Source: Cryptomeria japonica (taxonomy: Eukaryota; Streptophyta; Pinopsida; Cupressales; Cupressaceae). Taken from it: a DNA stretch of 64,000 nucleotides. The translations under genes were made by a program, and so were the position numbers. Location: contig NC_081414.1 of the NCBI RefSeq assembly GCF_030272615.1, positions 761,389,148-761,453,147 on the forward strand, read 5' to 3'. Positions within the stretch are counted from its first letter, which is position 1. Each line of letters begins with the position of its first letter. A model generated the notes under the pieces. The model was not told the DNA's origin and searched no databases. It worked only from the letters and a program-made list of their open reading frames with translations. Below are positions 54,103 to 64,000 of the stretch, piece after piece.

Positions 54103-55659
54103 CTATGTGTAAAACCTGTGAAGGTGCATGCTGTTGATAGGATCCTCCAAAGGTTCACCCTCTATAGTTGAGAGCTGATATGCACCAGATCCATATGCTG
54201 TTGTAGTGATGTAAGGACCAAGCCAGTTTGGTTCGAACTTGCCCTTCTTCTCTCTGTCTTGCTGATTTTTAGGATTTTCTCTGAGAACCAAGTCCTCTAC
54301 CTCAAATGTGTGAGGCTTAACCTTATGATTGTAACTGCATTGTTCCTTGACTGAATGATATGTAGCTTGAGTGACTATCTTCCTTGATGAAGAAACTGAC
54401 ATAGAATTACTAATGTGTGGACTCCATAGGCCCATATGCGTGTCACCTAAAGAAGTTTGGGCATCACTGATAGCAAAGTCCTTCGAGGAAGTTCCATTAA
54501 AGGTCCATGATGTATCACCAGAAGGGAAAGAATGTGTAGAACAAGTAGATGAGTTATGAAGGCTTATGATTGTGAAAAGAAGTGAAAGTAGGATAGCATG
54601 ATGGAGACTTAGGATCAACAAGTGCTCTTTTTTACTTGAAATTGTAGAAATTTTGCCCCCAGTTATTTTGATATTAGGGGATATCAACTCTTGTTCCTTT
54701 TCTTTCATAGGATTTTTATCCTTGACTTTGATTTTTGCAGAGTCCAACAACTTTTGATTTTGATTTGTACCAAAGGACTTTTCTTTATTTTTGACTTGTA
54801 GATTTTTCTTTTCAAAACTTGATTTTTGATCCCCAATGAGTAAGGGCCTTTGTGATTCTTGTTGATCCAAGTCTGGGAGAGGAGTGGAAATGGAATGAGC
54901 GGATGATATGGTAAAGCTATGTGATTTCTCAAGAGGGTTGGCGATATGCTCAATAGATTCTTTGTTGGAACCACTCTTAGGACTATTGATATCAAGAGTT
55001 GCTTGCACCACTAGAGGAGATTTGCATTCAGACTTAGTAGCCACAACACTAGGTGGTTCACACCCAATTCCTTGATATTGCAAATTGTTTATAGATTGTT
55101 CTTGTCGACAAAATGTGTTAGGAGACAGTGGGAGTTGATTAACATGAAAGATATACTCACCACATCCCAGATCTTTAATCTTGAATTTTTCTTTGAGCTC
55201 TGCTTGTTTTGATGTAGAAGGTTTCAAGGATTCTGGATCCATATATGCTGATGAAGGAATAGCTTCTCGATTGACTGGGATTGTTATTTCTGATCTAGGT
55301 TGCAGATTGTTGCAATATATGAATGGATTTGGATCCGCTTTGACGGTCACTTCAACTCCATTGTGTGGAAAATTGATACATCGATGATATGTAGATGGTA
55401 CTGCGCTCATCTCATGAATCCAAGGACATCCCAAGAGTATGTTGTATGCGACATCTAGATCAAGGACTTGACAAACCACATCCTTTGTAACCAGTCCAAC
55501 TCTAAGAGGTAAGGTGACTGTGCCTTTGGATGAACGCTCTTCATCATCATATGCCTTGATGATAATTTTGTTTGTAGAATTCACTGCTTTATCAAAATAT
55601 CCCAATTGTTTAATAGTCCTCAATGTACAAATGTTTAGACCTGCTCCTCCATCTATCAA
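54103..55659 (-). CDS. Protease fused to integrase C-terminal tail (element E)
   Basis: 518 codons, intact. Residues 1-90 are retropepsin-like: MIDGGAGLNICT active site, then a flap and 'NILLGCPWIHEMSAVPSTYH'. Residues 100-340 are a Ser/Lys-rich linker. A hydrophobic stretch near residues 350-370 (LLILSLHHAILLSLLFTIIS) could be membrane-like. The last 80 residues match the end of gypsy integrase: VKPHTFEVEDLVLRE, KFEPNWLGPYITT, GAYQLSTIEG and HLHRFY. RT, RNase H and integrase core are missing between the two parts, so this is an old internal deletion kept as one frame. The true start is upstream in another frame. Confidence 0.82.
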   Translation of the reverse strand: MIDGGAGLNICTLRTIKQLGYFDKAVNSTNKIIIKAYDDEERSSKGTVTLPLRVGLVTKDVVCQVLDLDVAYNILLGCPWIHEMSAVPSTYHRCINFPHNGVEVTVKADPNPFIYCNNLQPRSEITIPVNREAIPSSAYMDPESLKPSTSKQAELKEKFKIKDLGCGEYIFHVNQLPLSPNTFCRQEQSINNLQYQGIGCEPPSVVATKSECKSPLVVQATLDINSPKSGSNKESIEHIANPLEKSHSFTISSAHSISTPLPDLDQQESQRPLLIGDQKSSFEKKNLQVKNKEKSFGTNQNQKLLDSAKIKVKDKNPMKEKEQELISPNIKITGGKISTISSKKEHLLILSLHHAILLSLLFTIISLHNSSTCSTHSFPSGDTSWTFNGTSSKDFAISDAQTSLGDTHMGLWSPHISNSMSVSSSRKIVTQATYHSVKEQCSYNHKVKPHTFEVEDLVLRENPKNQQDREKKGKFEPNWLGPYITTTAYGSGAYQLSTIEGEPLEDPINSMHLHRFYT

Positions 55660-55718
55660 GACTCGTTTGATTTTATGTTTGTGTATGAAGGCTTAATGTG
55701 TAATGGTGCATTATGTGG

Positions 55719-55988
55719 CTAACTTATGGAGGCATCATCAGCTTCTGTGAAAGTAAGGGAGTGTGGAATGGAAAGGTATCCCACCATGGCTTGAAACTGG
55801 TCCACGTTCAGATCAGTAGGAACAACAGTTTCTCTCAAGATTTTGTCAAGAATGGATTTATGTGCGGGGGATATGCGTAGGAGCTCAAGAATGGAGATGA
55901 GCGTGGGTGTCTTCCCTAACTTTTCTACAAGGTCATACTCAGGCTTGGTTGATGAGGAAGTAGTGTTTTTAGCTGGAGCACCTTGCAA
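55719..55988 (-). pseudogene. Pre-protease region of element E
   Basis: It contains 'YDLVEKLGKTPTLISILELL' and SPAHKSILDKIL, the conserved block before protease, also present in element A. It ends LTFTEADDASIS with a stop. Frameshifts lie on both sides (55,970-55,990 and 55,660-55,719). Confidence 0.72.
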
Positions 55989-56539
55989 AGTGAATTTACC
56001 TTGGTGGGTTGTAACATGACATTCAGGGTAGGTTCGGAAGAAGATCCAACACCTTTCAGAATGATCTTGGGTCTCTGGGTAGAATTCTCAGGGGTTTTGT
56101 CCTTGATGATAATGGTAGAGACATAATTGTCCATCGAGATGTGATTGATGGTTGAATCATAGTTATAGGATGCTCTTGTATAGTTGGTTTGGTCATCTGT
56201 GGCTTTAGCTTTTCCTTTGTCATGTTTTGGGAATGGTTCCTTAAACATCTCATGTTCTTGATTGGATGAGTGCCCTTCAATCTCAATGTCACCCCTATCA
56301 ATGAGATCTTGTATGATGTTCTTCAGTCGATGACAATTTCCTATCTTATGACCCTTGCTCTTATGAAATTCACAACATTCATCATCATTCCACCAATTTG
56401 GTTTAACCTTTGGTTCATATGGAGGAAAATCTGGAACCGTGATTACTTTTTTTGCCACTAGCTTTTTGAAAACTGACTCAAGTGGTTCTCCCAATGAAGT
56501 GTACTTCCTTCGTGATTTAGAAGTTGTTTGAGTATTCAC
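55925..56539 (-). pseudogene. Nucleocapsid-like part of Gag (element E)
   Basis: 204 codons in the same frame as the capsid part. The motif CCEFHKSKGHKIGNCHRLK is the CxFHxxxGHxxxxC zinc region of Tat-like Gag. A Ser/Thr-rich tail follows. It would bind the RNA genome. Confidence 0.8.
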
Positions 56540-56569
56540 TTGATTTGATCCAGAAAAAATGAATTTGGG

Positions 56570-58207
56570 TCACACTGTATTGGCATCAACAACACCATCA
56601 TTGACTGTGTTCTTGTTTTTATTCCAAAATCTTGGCTTGTCTTTTCCTTTAAAGTCATCTTTGTTTTCCTTGAATATCTTAATTACTCCTTGTTCAATTA
56701 GGACCTTCTCTATTGCTAAGCCTTTTTCAATGACGTCCTTGAAGGTGGAAAAACAAGATTTCCTTAAGTCATAACCAATCTCTTTGTTAACATTTTGGGT
56801 GAACATTTCTACCATTTGTTTTTGTGGAATTTCACAAGAGCATCTGCTAGCAAGATTCCTCCTTCTTTGTAAAAATGATGCAAAAGACTCTCCCTCTTTT
56901 TGCTTGGTGTTGCACAAAGTAGTGACTGATATGTCTGTCTCTATATTGTAGGAGAAATGTTGAATAAATGCCTTTGCTAAGTCACCCCATGACTTAGTTC
57001 CAGGTGGAAGTTGGGAGAACCATTCCATAGCTTGATCACCTAGGCTTTGTGGGAATAATCTCATCAAGTATGTCTCTTCTGAAGCTACCTCAATGCAAGC
57101 TGTGAAAAACTATCTTATGTGTGCCATAGGATCCCCTTTTCCTCTATACTTATCAAACTTAGGTGTCACAAAGTATGTAGGAAAAGGAGGCATTGGAATG
57201 CTCTTGTCAAATGGATAAGGACATATGTCTCTCATTGTGTATGTTGGTTTCAGTGTATTTATGTCCTCCATTTTCTTTTGTAAGTCCCTGATTTGTTGCT
57301 CCAAATTGCTCTTAGGTGGAGATCGACTTCTTGGACCATACCCTATGCTTGAGGCACCAATTTGAGGAGGAGCATGTTGCATATATGGATGGTATTGATC
57401 ATACACATGTTCATATGGAGGAGGTCTATAGTGATGTTGCGTATATGGACCACTTGGTATAGATTCATGTTGAGGAATGAAATATCTATTTTGTCCATGT
57501 ATACCATACTCTACAGGCATGTCATGTTCTAATGTGTTGCCCCCAAATTTGACTTGGGGTTTCCTTGTGTCCAAATTTTGAGCATGCCTTTGAATATCCA
57601 ATTGCTTTGGTGGTTGATCCTTAGCATTGATATGTGATTGAGCATATTTCTCTGCATAAGACTTCCATAATGGTCTGCGAAGGTGAGTATCATATGCTTG
57701 ACCATGTGTATGTGGGACCTCTGGTTTTTGAAACAAAGATGATGGTGATTTAGGCACAAGATGTGGTCTTCTATTGCCTCCACTATTAGGCCTCCTTTGA
57801 TCCATGTTGGAGTGAGGTTGTTGCAAAGGTTGATTTTCCATTATTTGAGACATGTCAAAATCATGAGGTATCTTGGCTCTACTTTGTGCCATCATTTGTA
57901 AGAAGTATTGCCTATCCCTCCTCATTATTTCCTCAACCAATCAATTGAAACGAGGATCCATAATGGATTCTTCCACATCTGCTGAATGTATTGAAAAGTT
58001 GTCCATATCATCATTGTGTGTATCATTGTTGTTTGTAGTGTCCATGTTCTCAACATTTGGAATGTTTCTATAGGCATTTATGTCAGGTAATGTAGTATGA
58101 TCAAAATTGAAAAAGATATCATTGTCATACTCATAAGAACTCATGTCTGCAGACTCTTGAGCCTCTTTAGTTTCTCTCCTAAATTTTTGAAGATGGGTTT
58201 CAACCAT
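56570..58207 (-). pseudogene. Gag capsid region of element E
   Basis: One frame from ATG 58,207 with stops at 57,941-57,943, 57,110-57,112 and 56,570-56,572. The N-terminal part is Asp/Asn-rich. The middle is Pro/His/Tyr-rich (57,300-57,500). The retrotransposon gag domain is at 57,067-56,570: AMEWFSQLPPGTKSWGDL, 'TKQKEGESFASFLQRRRNLA'. No introns are seen. The decay is clear though the LTRs are young. Confidence 0.85.
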
Positions 58208-59755
58208 GAACTAGGTATTGACCGAGATGTGTGAGACTAGATGAAAATGGAAAAAGTATGGAAGACCAAGGGTTGGATGGAATGTAAATGAATCTTAAGT
58301 GTACTTGCAATGTCCAAAGTGTAAGACCAAGTGTAGTAGAGTAGGTGTGACTTCCAAAGAGAGAATAGTTTCTCGTGATGAGGTAAGTTGACCTTGACTC
58401 TAAGTAAGACCAAATGAGACCCAAAGGTGATAGACCTTGATGAGGGACCACTTAGCAAAATGTTGTTGTATGTAGTGTGTTGACAAAGAATGGTGAGGAC
58501 AAGCAAGTGACCTTTTGACTCAAGTTTAGACAAATGTAAATTTAATGCAAGATGTAAAGCAATGATGGACTTTGTGAGACCCAAAGACAAGTTGAATGCT
58601 AGATGAAAACCTAGAGAAACAACCTAGGAAGCTCAAGAATTTCGAAATTGATTGCTCTTGTTTGCTGGACTGTAAAATTTTTCCAATTTGTGAAGTTGTT
58701 GGTTGTGACCAAATCTGAATGTTTGACTATTTTTCATGACAAGAGGACACAATGTTGATGAGGATTCAATGTTTGCAAGTGTTTAGACTGACAATGACTC
58801 CAAGAAAAGTGTGTTGTTTGATGTAAAATTGTTTTGCATACACTTGAAGACACAAAAGACACAATGTTTTGCTGTTTGGTCTTGAATGTTTGAATGTTTA
58901 AAATAAGTCAAGCACAATTCTTATGGCTGGCCAAGATAATAGTTGTTGATCCCACATGGGGTTTTACCCTCGAGGCTATGCTATTCAAAGCATATACTTA
59001 GATGCTTGACCTCACTGGCTCCACCCTCGGCACTCACTTCTCAAGTCAGCCAAGCATCAATCCCCACAAAAACTCCTCGTGGTGAACTTTGTATCTCTAC
59101 TAAGAACCGTATGTGTGTGGGCCGCTACCAGAGGTCCGACCTCCTGCCCCAACAACTAGAAGGATTTGGGCTTCTAAAACAAAAAGGTGCTAGTAAGGGC
59201 ATCCGCTCGTGTGGCCATACATGCAGCACTTTCAGCTCTGTAAATATAGAAGGCTTCCAGCCAGTAGGGGTTACGCCCTACAACTGATCAAATAAATTTG
59301 ATCAAACGGGTTTATGGGGAGACATAGTGTTGGTATGAACTAATCAGCACACATTATCCATAGTTTTCACCATGAATACAGTTGTTTATAGTGGTTCAAA
59401 AGAGGTGGGTTTTCGTCACTACCACTTGGGTCGTTCTCTTCTCACTAGTAGTCCTAATGACCACACGAGAAGACAGGCCCTCTAAAGATTAAACAAAAAG
59501 AGCCTATTGCTCAAGACACAAAAGACAATGATTCAATTTTAGTGCACCATTTGAAGTGTTTGCTAGTCTATGAAAATGAGGCACACAATAAAAATCCAAA
59601 AACCCTTGCTAAGGACCTGCAACAAAGATTTATTAGTAGTTTGGATTGTTTCAAATGATCATCCCTTCCTGCAAGCACACAAGTTAGGTAAATTTTAGAT
59701 CCAAAAGACTTTGTGAAATAGGGGCCTTCAACATTGCATTTTGTTGACCAATTCA
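58208..59755 (-). other. Leader of element E, non-repetitive part
   Basis: 1.5 kb between the tandem repeats and gag. ORFs at 58,200-58,590 (minus) and 58,943-59,287 (plus) show no domain. A higher-GC block at 58,950-59,290 resembles the structured leader of Tat elements. Nothing else is seen. Confidence 0.45.
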
Positions 59756-60640
59756 AAGATCTGATTCATCATAAAAAAAGACCACTTGTAAAATTTCAAG
59801 AGATTTCCAGAAATGTAAGAAAATCCAAAAAATTTGCTAGTTTGCTCCAAAAATTAATTTTTTATGAAAAATCATAAAAAATTCATATAAAATGCAAAAT
59901 CGATCCAAAAATTTTGAAATTTTTCCTGGAGAGTCTTGATGGTCTTCCAAACTTGCATAAAATAATTTCTGCAACAAATCCAAGTAGTTTGTGAGATATG
60001 AGTAAAATAATGCAAAACCCTAATTTTCAAAGATCTGATTTTTGAGGAATAATTTTGCATCAACTTTAAAATCACAAAGAACAGATCCTGTGTATAATTC
60101 TGAGATATTTCCAAAAATGTAAGAAAATCCAAAAAATTCACTAATTTTCTCTCAAAATTAATTTTTTATGAAAACTCATAAAAATTCATATAAATTGACA
60201 AAATGATCCAAAAAATCTGAAATTTTTACTGAATCCTTCTAATACTTTTCCTGACTTGCAAAAAACATTTGATGTCAAAATTCGAATCCGTTAGTGAGAT
60301 CTGATCAAAATAAGGAAAAACCCTAATTTTTAAAGATCTGATTTTTAGGGAAATATTTTGCATCAAAATTAAAATCACAAAGAACAGATCCTATGTATAA
60401 TTATGAGAGATTTCCAAAAATGTAAGAAAATTCAAAAAATTCTCTCATTTTCTCTCAAAATTAATTTTTTATGAAAAATCATAAAAAATTCATAGAAAAT
60501 GAAAATGTGCTCCAAAAATTCTGAATTTTGGATTGAGAGCTCCTGATACTTTCTTCAACCTGTAAAAAACATTTGGTACAAAATTTCCAAGCCATTTGTG
60601 AGATATGATCGAATCTCTCCAAGATCTTGATTTTGTGTTC
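59756..60640 (-). repeat. Three tandem units of about 303 bp in the E leader
   Basis: AT-rich units start near 59,801, 60,103 and 60,408 with AGATTTCCAAAAATGTAAG. All contain AATTAATTTTTTATGAAAA, AAATTCATA and CAAAACCCTAATTTT-type words, and two contain AATCACAAAGAACAGATCCT. The copies differ at many sites; the last is partial. Confidence 0.85.
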
Positions 60641-60742
60641 AAAACCCTAGCTGCACAAGATTATTCTACAAATTGTTTTACAAAACAACAATATAGGGTT
60701 AGAAAAATCTACAAAAAAAACACAGATCTAACAAAAATCCAT

Positions 60743-60760
60743 GTCCCACGGGGTGTGCCA
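60743..60760 (-). other. Primer-binding site of element E (tRNA-Lys type)
   Basis: The minus strand reads TGGCACACCCCGTGGGAC, a degenerate form of TGGCGCCCACCGTGGGGC, the complement of plant tRNA-Lys recalled from memory. It lies 3 nt from the LTR. Confidence 0.6.
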
Positions 60761-60763
60761 AAA

Positions 60764-61553
60764 TATATATGGTGAAAATGGATAACAATAATAACGATAT
60801 TGAAAGGCTAAATGAATTCAACCACAAAACCCTAGCCTAACAACAACAAAGATCCACCATAACATATGAAGATTACCTAAGACAATGCAAATCAAATGAA
60901 ATCACAAAGATTATACCATCACATGTCCAATAGGGTTTGGATCTCCATTCTTCCTATCTCCATTGATCTTGCTTGATATATTTGCTCTTAGATTTTATGT
61001 GCACAAGAGCTCAACAAAGAACGGAAATGTGGTTGCAAGTAGGATCGCATGTGCTCAAAAGCGTAGTGTAGTCAAGTGCATAAATTGATTAGAATGATTG
61101 ATTAGGGTTTGATAATGAAGGAAGCATCTCCTTATATAGAAGACACAATATGAAATGGAGGGATAAGATTGAGAGGTGTAAAAGGAGGTCGGCTATGATT
61201 AGAGGGTAGGTAAAAGAAATAATAAAATAATGAAAGGGGTAGGTAGTGTATGAATTAAGAGATGAATGACATGTGTCATGGGTAGAAAAGGTTAATGAAT
61301 TAATTAAATAAATAAAGATTTATTTAATTAATAGAAGTGAGATCAATTAAATAAATAAGATATTTATTTAATTTAGGAAAAGGATAATTTAAATAAATAA
61401 ATGTATTTATTTAAATGAGAAATAAGGTTAGAAGAGGATAAATGAATTAATTAAATAAATAAACATTTATTCAATTAATAGAAGAATTAAGCTTAGATAA
61501 TTAAATAAATAAAATATTAATTTAATTAGACTGGACAATTTTGGGTGTCTACA
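60764..61553 (-). repeat. 5' LTR of element E
   Basis: 790 bp. Its inner end reads TA instead of CA on the minus strand, a point mutation relative to the other copy. Otherwise it is nearly identical to 50,089-50,881. Confidence 0.93.
61131..61138 (-). promoter_or_regulatory. TATA box of element E 5' LTR
   Basis: On the minus strand TATATAAG followed by GAGATGC, identical in both LTRs. It would drive gag-protease transcription leftwards. Confidence 0.6.
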
Positions 61554-61760
61554 GATGGCAACCTTACAATCCTATGGCACTGGCAAGGCACTACACCGGC
61601 ATCAGCAGAACACACTCTACACTGGCACTCAGAACACCAACACTAACACGGAGAAAGGAGGCATACCGACATAGAGGCTGACATGATTTTTGATATATTA
61701 TATTTTGTTTATTATTGAAAAACTTTGTAAGCCAACTTGATATCATTGTAAAATGACTTA

Positions 61761-61770
61761 TATATATAAG
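61761..61770 (+). promoter_or_regulatory. TATA box of solo LTR K
   Basis: TATATATAAG in the right part of K. As a solo LTR it could still start transcription to the right, into the gag of element C. Confidence 0.5.
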
Positions 61771-62294
61771 AAGTCATTGTAGGACATTTTGTAATAAGGT
61801 ATATGGATAAGAAAAATTATTAGGCAGATCTATTTTGCGAAATATAGGTTAAGGGGTTTATGTTAGAAGCAGAGTAGAAATTGATACTGGATCTGGAATT
61901 ATAGATGCTATACTGAAGCAATACAAGATACTAGATTTATATAATCCATCATTGTAAGTCAGTGTGACTTCCCATTGAGCAGTGAGCTCTAGGCACTTGG
62001 CCTTCTTGCATGTGCAGGACCCTCTTGTAAGTAATATTCTCTTATTGACCAGTAAGAAAATATTGTGGGTCACAAATCCCACCAAGGTTTTTCCCACATT
62101 GGGTTTCCTCGTTAAAATATTGTGTTATGGTGTGTTTCTTATGTGGTTGCTTTCATTTCTATTTATTACATTATTTCTTACATACCGGTACACTGTTATA
62201 ATATGCTCTACATGTTTTAAGTTGAGAAATTCTAATTACTGGTCAGATACTGATTCACCCCCCCCTCAGTATCTGTGGGAATCCTAACATAATG

Positions 62295-64000
62295 TTCCTA
62301 CTTTTACCTCAAACATCATGACTACATCAACCCAAAATGTCATCCCTACAACCATTAGTCATGGGGGCAATCCCTCTTCTTCATTTAATCCTCCATCCTT
62401 ACCTATGTCTTCAATAAGTATTCCTACTATCCCTCAACCGATCAATGTGACACAAGGGGGCAATTCTTTCAACAATTTTATTCCTCCTTTAAATGTCCCT
62501 TTTCCTACTCAATCATCACCTATGCCTACTTATAATAATGTTCCACCACCTTATTCTCAATCCATTCCTTCCTTCAATAATATCACACCACCTTCTCAAT
62601 CAAACATGTCTAACATCAATTCCTCTATCGAAGTGACCATTAACAATCTTTCTCAAACGGTGTATTCCTTACAACAACAACTTGCTTCCATGAGTCAATC
62701 CAAGTTTAGTGTGCCCACATTTGATGTTGCGAGCCCACTTTGTCTTGATATTGTTAAAGTCTTTCCACCTAAGCATATTGAGGTTCCTCAATTGGAACTT
62801 TATAATGGAAAAGGCGATCCTCTAACACATGTTAAAACATTTCAAACCTTGTGTACTGATTTTTCTTATGATAAAAGACTGTTTGCAAAATTGTTTACAA
62901 GAATACTAAGAGATAAGGCTTTATAATGGCATTTCTCTTTGCCTTCTTATTATATCACTTCTTTTCAACAATTAGAAAATGATTTAATTCAACAATTTCA
63001 AAACAACATTGGTCCTAAAATCACTTTGACTGATTTAATGCATTGTAAACAAGGTGTTAAAGAATAAGTGACTAACTTCATTGGTAGATATAAGCATATG
63101 TATGCTCAAATTTATTTTCCTATACCTGATAATGATATTCAAAGAGTTTTTATTTCTAATTTGCAAAAAGATATAAGGGAAAAGCTTCTTTTGTCTGAGT
63201 TTACTTCCTTTCCGCAGTTGTGTGCAAAACTCCACAATTATCAAGTGGTTGTGAGTAAAATGGAGAAATCTACTCCTATGGCTCCAAGTGATAAGGGGCA
63301 CAGTGTTCAATGACCATTTGCAAAGTTCAAACCAACAAAAGGCTTCATCAAGTTCAATGATACAATCAACAACAACAATGTGAATGCTACAACAGGTGTG
63401 CCTCCTATTTCTAAATTTTTCAAAAGAGAAAGACAATTTACTCCTTTGAATGAATCTTTACATAGTATCATGTCTTAGTTGTTACAAAGAAATGTTATCA
63501 AGCTTCCTCCTGTAAAACCACTTGATCCTTCTAAGTTTGCATCCCCTTATTTTGATAATAATTTCTTTTGTCAATTTCATTGTTAGCCTGGTCATGATAC
63601 TGAGAAATGTTTTGCATTGAAAAGTAAGATTGAAGATTTGATTGATAATAATATTATATCTGTGGTAGGTGTGAATGATAAGGGAAACAAATCAGTATCT
63701 TCTCCTAATGACCATGTCAAGATTTTCTCTGATCCTTTTCCTTCTCATACCTCTAATATGATTGAGATTGAACATACCTCTTTTTCTCCTAATGACTTCA
63801 CCTCTACAACTCCAAATTTGGTGAACATGGTTGAGAAGCAAGAGACACTTAAGGTTCCTTGTATTACATTTTACTCTAGTGAGATCATTAGAGCACCCAA
63901 TGGCCCTTTATACATAGTTGTGAAGGTTAAGGATATCCCTTGCCGTGGCGCTCTTGTTGATCCCTCTTATATGGTTAATGTTATTACTGAGGAGTATCTT
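62295..64000 (+). pseudogene. Gag and start of protease, element C
   Basis: The frame continues gag after K. A Pro/Ser/Asn-rich part (62,318-62,700) is followed by a Tat-like capsid: LELYNGKGDPLTHVKTF, WHFSLPSYYITSFQQLE, 'VTNFIGRYKHMYAQIYFP'. A zinc region with CQFHC and GHDTEKC lies near 63,570. Protease begins near 63,930, with LVDPSYMVNVI where DGG/DTG is expected. In-frame stops at about 62,924, 63,065, 63,311, 63,476 and 63,583 make it a pseudogene. The window ends inside protease. Confidence 0.85.

Larger units (their letters stand above)
50089..61553 (-). mobile_element. Element E: non-autonomous Tat-like gypsy element without polymerase
   Basis: LTRs 50,089-50,881 and 60,764-61,553 differ by about eight substitutions and a 3 bp indel by eye. 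The duplication GATGG is at 50,084-50,088 and 61,554-61,558. On the minus strand it has a tRNA-Lys-type primer site, a repeat-rich leader, gag, protease fused to an integrase C-terminal tail, then a 3.2 kb region with an antisense PMD fragment, and a polypurine tract. RT, RNase H and integrase core are missing. Confidence 0.94.
50028..62289 (+). repeat. Copia-type solo LTR K, split by element E
   Basis: The LTR consists of 50,028-50,088 and 61,559-62,289, about 790 bp. It starts TGTTGGCATATG and ends in a C-run plus CAGTATCTGTGGGAATCCTA and ACA, both typical of plant copia LTRs. It is flanked by TAATG (50,023-50,027 and 62,290-62,294). There is no internal region, so it is a solo LTR made by recombination. 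Removal of K with E and one TAATG takes out 12,267 bp, divisible by three, and restores the gag phase of element C. Confidence 0.93.
47362..64000 (+). mobile_element. Element C: Tat-like gypsy element, 3' end outside the window
   Basis: It has a 5' LTR, tRNA-Trp primer site, AT-rich leader and gag, and begins protease at the window end. Gag is interrupted at 50,027 by solo LTR K, which holds element E. LTR ends and primer site resemble element A, suggesting a family that could supply A with missing proteins. Confidence 0.8.

Noticed and set aside
54540-54620. Envelope-like transmembrane segment in element E
   Set aside because: One hydrophobic stretch in a Ser-rich linker; no signal peptide, no second membrane segment, so an env call is not supported.
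1-64000. Interstitial telomere repeats (AAACCCTAA words)
   Set aside because: The words occur singly in AT-rich leaders and LTRs, never in tandem.

Overview
The window is a stack of nested retrotransposons from a plant nuclear genome. I found no single-copy host gene, rRNA gene, tRNA gene or CRISPR array. AT-rich DNA, Ty3/gypsy elements of Tat/Athila type, a chromovirus, Ty1/copia elements, an L1-type LINE with a terminal RNase H, and plant-tRNA primer sites all point to a seed plant with a large, repeat-rich genome. A conifer is my best guess, but this is inference.

Left part (1-17,040). Element A (1-8330, +) is an LTR element whose 5' LTR is cut by the window edge. It encodes a long repetitive polyprotein ending in a retropepsin-like domain and a G-patch-like domain, with no capsid, RT or integrase. 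It abuts element F (8331-12,157, -), a copia-like element with a coiled-coil/zinc-knuckle ORF and an unassigned second ORF. F lies in the leader of gypsy element G (5' LTR 14,194-15,682, -), which in turn abuts copia element H (+, integrase at 15.7-16.7 kb).

Middle part (17,041-46,884). H is split by a LINE (L, +), which places its RT and RNase H at 44.4-46.1 kb. L is split inside its RT by Athila-like gypsy element B (20,077-41,730, +; target-site duplication ACTGA/ACTAA). B carries two insertions: a solo LTR S in gag (21,804-23,776; duplication GAGCC) and a complete but decayed chromovirus D in integrase (28,371-36,492; duplication CATCC). B also has about 3.4 kb beyond its integrase with an accessory ORF and a lysine/glutamate-rich ORF.

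Right part (47,362-64,000). Gypsy element C (+, runs off the window) has its gag interrupted by a copia-type solo LTR K (duplication TAATG). K is interrupted by element E (50,089-61,553, -; duplication GATGG). E has gag and protease joined directly to an integrase C-terminal tail, with no RT, RNase H or integrase core. On the opposite strand near its 3' LTR it carries a plant-mobile-domain (PMD) fragment and tandem repeats.

Almost every reading frame carries stops or frameshifts. Removing S, D and K+E (each with one duplication copy) restores the host reading frame, which confirms those boundaries. The best candidates for something little described are A (gag-less protease plus G-patch), E (a young element without polymerase, with an antisense PMD fragment), and the AGCGCT repeat cluster beside the primer site of G.
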